Below are positions 10,785 to 21,100 of a stretch of DNA of 64,000 nt, in pieces. Both the position numbers and the translations under genes were made by a program. The notes under the pieces are model-generated. The model made no database searches and was not told the DNA's origin. It worked only from the letters and a program-made list of their open reading frames with translations. The stretch is from Arctopsyche grandis (Eukaryota > Arthropoda > Insecta > Trichoptera > Hydropsychidae), in contig NC_135355.1 in the NCBI RefSeq assembly GCF_051622035.1, forward strand, positions 23,800,486 to 23,864,485, given 5' to 3'. The first letter of the stretch is position 1; every line of letters begins with the position of its first letter.

Positions 10785-13700
10785 ATGTGGTGCGAGGGTT
10801 GGCCATCTCGAATGGCTTTAGGCACCATGTGGTTGGGTGCCATAGGAGCTTCCAATTATGGAAGAGGATTAGTCCCAGCTCTTCCACTGGCAGTATTGGC
10901 TGCAACCTTCGGAGGTAATGTTTTATTTAACTAATGCCATGACATTTTATATGTATATATGTATGTAGTTTGAAAAGAGCCTTTAATGTTGTTATGACCT
11001 TTTCATTGTGAAATCGAATCGATTCTAGAAACCTTTTAAGTAAGCGTCGTAAGCATTTAGTTTAAACTCCTATAGATTACACTGAATTCATCTTATGTTG
11101 TATGGATAAATGTTTTTTGAAATGTAAGCAATAAAGTCAAATGAATTATGTATTTACTTACACCTACATACAGTAAAGCGTACGAACGAAATTGGTTTGG
11201 TAGCTGTATATCGATTTTTCCATAACTTGATTTAAGAAAAGGTCATTGCTATCAAGAATAACGCGCAATTGTCAAATGTAATTTAGATATATAGTACCTT
11301 CACAAATATTATTTGTAGAATTCATAATTAAATGTAATTTTGAATACGAATATAATTCAATATAAATCGGGTTAAAGCTCTGACCGCACTATGCGACAGC
11401 CGAACGATCCGACACTTCACAACAGTACGCGACCAAATATTGTTTGTATGAGACATAGCGCACAGTCGCATGACGTAGAACGACACCTTGCGTTAAAGTT
11501 GACTTTTCGACAAACTTTGACGCAAGGTGTCGTTTGCGACGTAACGCAAGGTCGTTGAGTGGGGGTTGCCTTGCGACAATTTTTTTCCTTCTTCATATCG
11601 TGACTTTGAAATAGAATGTAGCTATAATCTTTTGGTTTTTCTCGATTGTTCTTCTTCCTCGCATATCAAAGATACTATAAAGGTCTGACCGCACTATACG
11701 GCCGTCGACTGCTGCAGCACGACACAACACGGCAAAGTTGATACAAAAGGCAACTATGTCGCGTGACGCGTAGTGCGTTATATCGCATACAATTTTATAC
11801 AAACAATATTTGGCCGCACGCTGCCTTTCATGTCGCAGACGCATAGCGCGGTCAGACCTTAATAGCGTCCGTTTCGTCCATCTTGCTCCGAGGTACCGAA
11901 CGAATGATTGACATAATTTACTGCGTAGTGTCGCATCGCTGTCGTTCAAGTGCGGTTTACCTAATATTGTCGCACACTGTTGTGAAGTGTCGGATCGTTC
12001 GGTTATCGTATAGTGCGGTCAGGCCTTTAAGATCGCCAAGTAAATTTATTAATGTTATAAAGCGTTATTATTTCGCTTTTCAACAATTTAAATATTATTG
12101 CTTTGCAACAAAATCTTTTACTAGTTTGCAATTTTTAACGCGACATTTTTTCGTGTTCGATTTCAAAAGTATATAAAATTACTTAAATATCTTCAATAAT
12201 GACATGTATGTACGTACGTATGTACAATGTTTTTATCTCGCGAAATTCTATTGAACAGATTTAAATATTTATAGGATAGAAATATGTAGACTAAAACTGT
12301 ACACGTGACCAATAACCGGAAACATATTATAGTTATATAATATTTTCGATAGATTGACGGAGATTTTTTAGCCTTACTTAGATTTTTTTGGAGAAAAAAG
12401 ATACATACATTTTTTTAGCGCAAATCGTGAGTTAAAATATATGGGTGACCGTGAAAAAGCCGAAAATATTCGTTTATCATGCATACATATGAAAAACGGT
12501 TAGTATATACATATATCAGTGGCGTGCGGTAAAACTCTCTCTACCCCCCCGTCGTACATCTTCACTTAATTTGCACGAGCAGGTTACTACAGGAACAAGA
12601 GGAACAGGCTTTTCCTCCCGTTTCTACGCGCGCACATTAAACAAGGCTGTATGAAAAAAAGAGAGATAATTTCACCGCATGTCACTGATATATATATGTA
12701 TATATTATATATACATATTACCGTTTACCATACACCCTTTTTTTTTTGATCTTTCGACTTAAGATCTTTCGATTTTCGATCTTTGCCTTCCAATATTTGC
12801 TTTTTCGACCTTTTCACTTTCGGTCCCGTGAGGTAGACCCAAAATATATGTACCATCGTTAGATGGTTGCTTCACATACATACGTTGCATAATATTAATT
12901 ATGTATATAAATACATATGTACATATATGGGATGATCCTAAATTGAACGTACATATGTATGTATGTGTTTGTTATAGGATGCTGCGGTCGTGGCATCAGA
13001 TTATCCGGTGGTGGTGGTTCTTCGTGGGGAAGGTTCGGCCGCGAATGGAGTGGACTTTTGGCTCGTTTGGGGGCCCTGGCAGGGGCGGCGCGTGCTCTAG
13101 CTGCTACTTTAGATGCTTTAGCCGGGGGGCGAGCTCACCGTTGGTTGTTTGGCGGGCCCCCTTTGCCGCCTGCTGCTGAACCCTGGCCGGATCCTCTCGC
13201 CGTCGCTGCACTCGCCTTACTTTGCCTCATGCTCATGTGTGGACTGGAGGTACCCTGAATACAATAGTATGCTTTCGTTTTAAAATAAAGTCTAATCTAT
13301 AAGCAGCCAGTCGTTATTAGAAGTATGGGGGATGAACGAATGAGACGACTGGCATGTTAATGCACGTGTTCATTATATGACAGCTAAAGGCAGAGTGGTA
13401 GTGGCTCTCCGAACCCAGCCGGGTTGGTCCCCACTCGCAGGAAGGCAACCAAACTCGACCATGTCGTATAAGCGACCCGCCACAGAAGTATTGTATCGTA
13501 TCAACTCGCTTTAGTTGAACGAATTGTGTAATTCCAGATTCCACGCAACTATGTAGTCGCTCAGTCAATTAGTACTGATATTTTGTAATAAAATTCTATT
13601 AATTCGGGCAAAATAATTTAATTCGGATATTCTGTTATTTATTTACATTCGGTTGCCTGTATACACACTTAAAGGTATGTTCACACCTATCCAGCAAGAC

Positions 13701-16237
13701 CCCTTATCCTGCAAGTACGGACAGTATTCTTTAGTACATTCTATATGGACGCGCATGAATGCGTAAATGCGCATGCGCGAATGGAGTATGAATACGTCCA
13801 TATAATGTACCAAAGAATACTATCCGCACTTGCAGGACACCTGCAGGATACGTGTCGTGCTGAATAGGTATGAACAGACCTTAAATCGGCCGCTTAAGTC
13901 AGCATTTGTATAAATCATATTGATAAATAAAAAAATGTGAGCGAAAAAAAGTGCACGCGAGTAGTGCAAAATCTTACCTTGTGAGAAATAGAGTGTTTTG
14001 AAAATTTTAATCACAATAAAAATTACCCAGAAAAACACAGAAAACCAAAACGTTTAGCTCTGATCAGGACCAGACAACAAGAGAGACTGAACATCTTCAA
14101 GTTCATTCATGAAAATGTAGTGTTTTTACCCCCAATACCACATCTACATAGGACAGTGTTCTTTCAATGACCAACAAATACTCAACATGTTTGAAGAAAT
14201 ACATCTGGCAGTCGCGAAGATAATAGAACATAAAAGATGCGGACTGAAGCTATACCTGCTATCCCGTTATTTCCCTGAATTATAGTTCGGGTGTGTTAAC
14301 TTGCAACAGCAATCAACGAGACAACCTAAATGCATTTTAAAAAATCGATGTCTTGTATCATATTTTAAAGAATATAAATTTTTCAACTCTCATTTCTTTC
14401 GGCCGCCTTTATGTTATATTTCAGCCGCCTGTGTGCGTTGCACACATCTGTACACAGTGTCGGTTTTAGGGGGGGGGGGGGGCTGGGTCGGCTAGGGCGC
14501 CAAATAAGTTAGGGCGCTGAACGATGCGCCAAAGGCGCTTTAAAATTTAAAATTAGAGCGCCAAAATCCGTTCAAAATTTTAGATTAGAGCGCCAAAGGC
14601 GAAAGTTCTTTCTAAAGGTATTTAGAAAAAATTGCCCCAGGGCGCCATCGGGTGTAAGGCCGGCACTGACTAAATGACTGGCAGACAAAATGTTCACTCA
14701 AATACATATGTAGGTACAGCAAATCAAGTTGAATTTCTCTGTGGTTGAATGGATTTCGGGGATGTCATTTCAGCTTTTTCCAGAAGGGGACATTTATCTT
14801 GGTAGTAGACTAATTCTAGATTTTAATTCTTATGATCAATGAGCTTAATTAATTATATGATATTCATAATATCTTTTCATGCCACCTATTTTTAGTAATT
14901 ATTTGGACATAATTAATTTTTATTTTAATAGCTAACATCTTTAAATATTTTCAGTTTTAATATTTATAATACTTGTACTTCTACAGAATTCTACAACGTT
15001 CACTGCTATAATGATTACTTCGGTGGTTGGAAGTGTTATATTTTTTATAATAATTGGCAGTGTCGGAGTGGATCTTTCAGATTGGCAAGATCAAAGTTTT
15101 TTACCGGAAGGATGGAATGGAGTAAATATATATATTTTTAATATACATATTATATTTAAGTTTAAGTCGATAAACATTAGATATATTTTCCATTTTTAGA
15201 TGATTTTAGCTGCCGGGTGTTGCACATACGCTTTTCCAGAAGCATTGCCTGTAACGGCAACGACGGCAAAGAAATTAAAGTGCTTTGGATTGATGCTAAT
15301 GCCTTTCTCTTGCATGATGGCCTTAGCTATTTCCTATAGTATGATAAGTGATTATAAGTAATTACACCATTCACTCATTTTAAAAAGTGACAGAAAGCTA
15401 ATAAATTGTCTTATTATTAACAAATAAATTGCGTGTACACAGGGAATATAGTGATTCAGTAGTACCTTTAGTGCAAGTGTTTGAAACACATCCACCAGGA
15501 TGGGCAAGACCAGTGATGGCTTCGTTCACTGTAGTTTCTTTGGCATTGGCAATGACTGAAGTTTTACCACAGGCTGTGAACACATTGGTGACAATGGCTG
15601 GTCCTGAATGGAAAGTTCTCACCAGGGTATTGACATATGAGAGCTCAACAACTGGAAGCCAAGTGCTTGCAGTATTCAGTGCTGGTTTGTTACACATATG
15701 TATATGTAATTACTTTGAACATCAATCAAGATTTTTTTAAATACATTAAACTAATTATATTGAACTTATTCAGGTAGCTTATCAGCTATATTGGCGTTTG
15801 CTTGTCCATTGCCTCACTTGGTAAAGTTGACGTGTGCTGGTCAAGTTTTGGTTTGGATTTTAGAGGCAGGTACACTTTTGCATTTACGGTGTCAACCTGA
15901 ACAACAACAAGCTGAGGATCCATCAGGCATGTATATACAATGTATATCATTTAACAGCCATTCGCCATCTACTTCTGGTTGAAGGTCACTCCAACAAGCT
16001 TCCATTCGTCTGTTTTGAGCAACTCTCATCCCACACACTTTTATAATTTCGTCCATCCATGTTCCCTATGGTCTTTCTTTTACCGTTTTCCATTCTCTCG
16101 GGTACCATTCGAGAACTTTTTCGTCTGTTTTTGTAGCTGTGTGGCCATTTCAATCTTCCATTCACTTCATCAACCACATCTAACCCACGTATTCCGTTTT
16201 CTATCTCTCTTCATTATGCTAAGCATACAGCGTTCCA

Positions 16238-16294
<57 letters not shown>

Positions 16295-17453
16295 TAGAAA
16301 AATATATATGCATATATAACTTTATGACACCGTGTGTTTTTCTTTGCCATTTAAAGATGTAAGATATAAGAGGCTAGCTCCAACACAACCGAGACCTATA
16401 ACCACAAGACCGAATCGAGGAGCAAGATTGGCAGCTGGTCTTTGGTTTTTACCACGATCTGTGAGACAGGCAGTTCCACCAGATAATCAAAAAATTCATA
16501 AAGGTATGCTATTTTGAATGTGTGTACAAATTTATTAAACTTTATACACATGTAACATTGCCAAATGAAATATATAGGAGAAGAACGGGAATGTTTATTA
16601 TTGGATGAATATGCAACTGCTACATTAGCAACTGGAGAGTCTGATCATTCAGAACAATCTGATGCATCAGAACACATCGCCCATACTTCTACTGATGGTG
16701 AATCTTCGACTGATATTGACGCTGTAGTTAAGGAATACAAGGATAAAATAACAGTGACGAGCATTTACAAATTTACATTTATCAGTTACAAATAGATAAA
16801 GTAATATTCGTTAATACTACGCATAACTTTCTAGGTGGTCGCATCAGTTCCTGAATCTGGTAGCGGTATTTTGAGAGTTCCGAGTGTCGCATCAGGAAAA
16901 CGAGCAACTGCTGGAGCCATTATCGTAGTAATAAGTAGTTTACTTGTCGGCATTAGTATTACAGCATCACTACCAGTGTTGCTTTATATTACGTTGCCTA
17001 GTAAGTGTAATAAAACGTATTTCACAAATAGACAAAAAAGTATTTCATCAATAAGGATATGAAATACATAATAAAAATAAATTATTTCAGTTGTACTTGG
17101 AGGGTCACTGTTGTGTTGGTGGCAACCAGCTCGTCCAAATTCGATTAATGTTTTTAGCTGTATATATTGTGCCTTAATCTGTTCAATATTAGCCATACCA
17201 CTTTTGGCAGATGCATGGCCTGCTATAGTACTTTTTACGGCTGCAGGTAACGTCTGCGTAAACAATATGAATAGTTCATGTATGGTTTTTATTTATTTTA
17301 TATGCGAAATTCCCACTAGGATATATAATGTATGCGAGAAGAAGTGCAGCCTGCGGTGGCAGTGGAAGAAGACGAAGTCACAGAGCCCCTCCGTTGCTAG
17401 GACCGCGACCAGCCCGAATTTCTCACTTGGATACGGTCTATATTGCCAGGTGA
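10785..17453 (+). CDS. Divergent cationic amino acid transporter-like protein (SLC7/CAT), 11 exons
   Basis: Coding exons: 10785-10914, 12978-13249, 14987-15121, 15200-15357, 15443-15684, 15774-15926, 16357-16503, 16578-16753, 16835-17000, 17091-17246, 17320-17453. Phases join throughout and the sum is 1869 nt, 622 aa. I start at ATG 10785 because the exon opens after an acceptor, so the 5' leader is spliced. The chain is multi-pass membrane. SLC7/CAT relationship is seen in order: ARALAATLDAL with a GLE-type helix, NSTTFTAIMITSVVGSVIFF, SFLPEGWNGMILAAGCCTYA (CATs have FLPYGFSGVLAGAATCFYAF), a late LRCQPE (CATs: LRYQPE) and a C-terminal helix group. Odd points: the CAT YGEFGARVPKTGSAY segment is replaced by GCCGRGIRLSGGGGSS, so amino acid binding may be lost; exon 2 is extremely GC-rich; intron 6 uses a GC donor (15927-15928). 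A poly-A signal lies near 17566. Function as a transporter is inferred from family only. Confidence 0.82.
11376..12026. mobile_element. TTAA-target MITE, 651 bp, with a second MITE nested inside
   Basis: Flanked by TTAA at 11372-11375 and 12027-12030. The ends are long inverted repeats of about 50 bp: left AGCTCTGACCGCACTATGCG with CCGAACGATCCGACACTTCA, right (opposite strand) AGGCCTGACCGCACTATACG with CCGAACGATCCGACACTTCA. TTAA duplications are typical of piggyBac-type elements, so a piggyBac transposase probably moved it. It lies in transporter intron 1. Confidence 0.8.
11681..11858. mobile_element. Inner TTAA-type MITE of the same family
   Basis: A 178-bp block begins AGGTCTGACCGCACTATACG and ends (opposite strand) GGTCTGACCGCGCTATGCG, followed by TTAA; the left target site is ATAA, one mutation away. 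Its termini resemble those of the host MITE, so a related copy jumped into another. Confidence 0.65.
12517..12687. mobile_element. hAT-type MITE, 171 bp
   Basis: Ends CAGTGGCGTGCGGTAAAA and, on the opposite strand, CAGTGACATGCGGTGAAAT. Flanking 8-mers ACATATAT and ATATATAT are nearly identical. No coding capacity. It lies in transporter intron 1. Confidence 0.6.
13326..13484 (-). repeat. Solo LTR, 159 bp, same family as the TRIM at 27-28 kb
   Basis: On the minus strand the block runs TGTGGCGGGTCGC ... GTTCATCCCCCA, with TG...CA ends, and matches the LTRs at 27129-27285 and 27919-28072. It is flanked by a 6-bp direct repeat GAAGTA (13320-13325 and 13485-13490). LTR-LTR recombination probably removed the interior. 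It lies in transporter intron 2, antisense to the gene. Confidence 0.85.
13673..13880. mobile_element. TTAA-target MITE, 208 bp, hairpin type
   Basis: TTAA flanks both ends (13669-13672, 13881-13884). The arms AGGTATGTTCACACCTATCC and (opposite strand) GGTCTGTTCATACCTATTCA continue into a largely self-complementary body with TCCTGCAAGT and ATATGGACG blocks on both sides. A related copy is at 20537-20688. Confidence 0.8.
14455..14668. mobile_element. Possible hAT-like MITE, 214 bp
   Basis: Starts CAGTGTCGGTTTTAGGGG and ends CCGGCACTG, inverted at both ends; the inside has three imperfect copies of AGAGCGCCAAA-type sequence. The 8-bp flanks do not match, so the boundaries are judged only from the terminal repeats. 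Confidence 0.45.
15975..16235 (-). pseudogene. LINE reverse-transcriptase C-terminal relic
   Basis: On the minus strand, frame pieces read ERCMLSIMKRDRKRNTWVR, then DVVDEVNGRLKWPHS, then (other frame) VLEWYPREWKTVKE and WMDEIIKVCGMRVAQNRRM. These follow the end of non-LTR reverse transcriptases, where ERRMLGI...RDRKRN, LKWxWAGH and RWxDDIxK...AQDR occur in this order. Several frameshifts make it dead. It lies antisense within transporter intron 6, next to a (TA)n run. Confidence 0.7.
16241..16291. repeat. (TA)n microsatellite
   Basis: About 25 TA units in the large transporter intron; tyrosine-isoleucine open frames across it are artefacts. Confidence 0.95.
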
Positions 17454-17797
17454 CATGATACCGATTCCGATACAGATATGGATCAGCTGGTTTCTTTGGA
17501 TGATTAGTACACGTATGGGATTGAAATTTCAGAGCCAATTATGTATATAGCTTATTTTCGAATGAAAATAAAATAAAATGCCTTCAATAAAAATGTTAGC
17601 TTACATTTATATTTCTCACATCAAAAAAATATTTATGGAAAATACATGCATGCATGATCGTGTCTTATAGCACATTATAGAATGATGAATTCTTACTATG
17701 AATTATTAAAATTTTAAATAAATGTTATTAAAAGTTATAATACGTCTTTTGTATAATCCATTCTAATTCTTACAAAGTTAAAACTACAATTTACTAG

Positions 17798-17843
17798 TTT
17801 CGTCGAGTTAATTGTAGTTAAAACTACAATTAACTCGACGAAA
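17798..17843. repeat. Perfect 22-bp-arm palindrome between two convergent genes
   Basis: TTTCGTCGAGTTAATTGTAG plus TT (17798-17819) is mirrored exactly by 17822-17843 with a 2-bp centre. It lies 345 bp after the transporter stop and 289 bp after the PNKP stop on the other strand, so it separates two converging transcription units. Confidence 0.85.
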
Positions 17844-18131
17844 ATTCTATTTTTATGTGGATTGCTTTAAGGTAAATATGTATATGATGTAATAAAAAAT
17901 AGAATAATGCGGAATAATGCATGGAATATGTACTAAACATATGTATAATATATGAAACACATTTCAATTTTCTGATAACTTTTAATCCATTATATTATAC
18001 ATACACCGTAATGAATATAAAAACAATATTATGTTAATTTTAGATACATGTTTTATTACTTAGAGACAATTTTTAAAATAAATTAAATGAAAGTCGATAG
18101 AAATTTTTATAAATTGCATTTGAAAATAAAA

Positions 18132-21100
18132 TTACTGTCTTTTGCTATTTTCTAAGAGATGCTGAAAATAGAGCGTCTCGTTTTTTTTATCACTAAACTC
18201 CGGAACAAAATTCATTTTCTGTATTGCAGAAAACCCTTCTTTAGCATTTGGTTCTACGTATTTCTTTCTGAAATTTAAGTTTAAATAAACATAATAAAGA
18301 AACACATACATTATGGAAAATTTTGAATTTCGATTTATGGAAAAAACTCAATATAACTTACTTAAGTCTGCTGTATATCATTTTCGATATGACAGCGTGA
18401 TCTTTATTTGTAATTTGACGATATAAATTATTGTGCTCACAATGTTTAAGTGAAATATCAAACCAAAGACATCGACATGACAAACGATGACTGTTCGCCA
18501 CTTCTATCCATTTTTTTCTAGTTTCAATATCGAGGTTAGTGTTATCTACAATAACAGTTTTTTTTTCCTGAAACCGAAATAACCAAAACGATTTTTTCAA
18601 AATTTATATACATTAGTAGTTTGCGTATACATATATGTACATATGTATGTATGTACATACATACATACATGTATACATGGTTAAGATACCTAAAATACAA
18701 TATTAAATAATATATTTACTTTAATAAGCTTTACTGCTGTTGAAATACATTTTGGTAAACTTCCCAATGTATCTTGAGAAACAATTCCATATTTATTTCT
18801 GAATTTATTATATAATTTGGCTGCAAAATTTGATTTTCCACATCCTGGAAAACCGACCAACATTAATATCTGAAAAAAAAAGAATAATCAATACTAAATA
18901 TTAAACTACTGCAGTAATGCAGTAAATATGTATATTATATCTCTTAAGCTCTGAACTATAAATATTATATAATAAATGCAATATGTGCACATAAATCAGT
19001 GATACATGCATGCGGTTCTTGTGAAACTCGAACTATGTATGTGTGTCTAAATACACTTTTATGTTTTGAGTGCTTAAAGGCGAGGATACAAAATCGGTTC
19101 GGAATGTCCTCAGCTCGCATCAATAATTGCAAACTTTCCACACTTGTTCATGCAGTTCGAGTTCTGCATGAACAGTATGTATGTATATACATACAAACAT
19201 ATATAAAATCATACTATGTATTATAATTTAAATACATAGTGAGGACCCAAGTGCATACATGTACATGGAAATGTACAATATGTATATGTATCAAATCCAA
19301 ATAAAATTATAAACCTCTTGCTGATCTTGAATAATATTGTCGATATCATTACTATTATGTTTAACTATAGCTTTGATATCGAATAATGGTCTATTAAATG
19401 TTGTAGGCTCAGTTTTCCCTTTGAAATGCTGCTCTGGCGTTTGAAATTTTAAATTTAAATTTTCAGCGAACAACAAATCGGCAAATGAGTGATCTTTCTC
19501 TCTACCAGCGGCATCACCACAATAAAAACTTTCGTTTATCTTTATGGTTATATCGTTATTCTAAAAATAAAAATGAACTTTAAATTATTTTATTCTTGTT
19601 CAGTTGAATTGTATGAACATTAGCAAAAAAATTACAAACCATCTCACACAAAGCAGTCCACATTCCAGTTGCCGGTTTGCGATATTTTCCACCACTCGTG
19701 GATATAAAAACCTGAGCAGGAACACCAATCCGGCTAAGAACATTGTCAATCTTCTTTTTGAAATCTTCTGGTTTCAATTTTCTATTTCCGATCGAAGCTT
19801 GATTTGTAAATACAACAATTTTGTAACCCTGTCCAAAATAATGTTTGAGTTTATCGGGAACTTCCGGGAAGCATAGTTGCCAATCATCAATATCTTTAGG
19901 AAACACATTTCCTGATTTAGTTTTAACCAAAGTCCCGTCAAAGTCATATGCAGCAATCTAAAATGCATTTTTTGATAGAGTTTTATTAGTACACAAACAG
20001 ATTATCGTCAATAAAATTGATTACAATAGAAATTAACAATATTTTTACCTTGTAAAACGCAATGTAATATTTATTCTATTTAAGTTGTCTAAGAATATTT
20101 GAACGTTGCAAACAAAATATATCTTATATTTTAAATAAATATTTAGTTCAATAATGCCCCATATTATATAATATAATATAAAAAAAAAACAATTAAAAAT
20201 TAAGATTTAAATTTTATTAGTCAATATTTTGTAAATATATGTAATAGTTGATGTGTTATTATGTTAAAGCAAAAATCATTGAAATACGAACAATAAAACG
20301 ATTTATTAGCTATGTCTCCATTTGTTCATTTTTCGTGCACTTGAGAGCAATCATTTGATGCATGTGTAGCGCATGCGCTTTAGAGTTGAATGGAAATGAA
20401 GCGCACACACTCCGAACCAGTCGGATATTCTTGCAACTGTTCGTTTTCGCACTTTCGCAAAAAATTTTATAGAAGATTATTGAATATTTTCGCTACTATG
20501 CGACTGCAAGGATAAAATTGACGTAAAAAACTGACGCTTATAGGTCTGTTTGGACTTTCTATAAGTTTGGTCCATTCTATATGGACGCTTTAAAAACTGC
20601 GTCCATATAGAATGTACCAAAGAATAATGTTCGTACTTGCAGGTCACCTGCTGCTGCCGATACGTGCCGACTAGGTATGAACAAACCATTAAGGTCTATT
20701 CGTACTAGCACAGCACGAACCGGCAACTGCATGTAACCAGCAGGATGAAAAGTATTCTTTGATACATTTCATATGGAAACACTCATGTCTAACATGGCGT
20801 AGACGTAACAGCAGTTGCCGACAAAATCTATTCATACGACACAGCAGTACACGTTACAAGCAAAACCAGGTTTCTCTGGTCACTGCCATATTCACGCACC
20901 ATTCAAATATTAGGATGGCCCATACATCAGCCTTAGCCAAATGTCTGAAGCACCCTGTTTTTTTGTTGATATTTTTGAAATAGGACATTTTACAAACGCT
21001 TGGATCAGAATCATGCATCTGTAACACATATTTCGAAAATATGAAACGGTAAAAATCCTTTTTTTTTTTGTTTATGTGGATGAAAGAGAGCATTTCTGTA

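Noticed and set aside
11593-11949. 118-codon minus-strand frame
   Set aside because: Lies across nested MITE inverted repeats; no domain.
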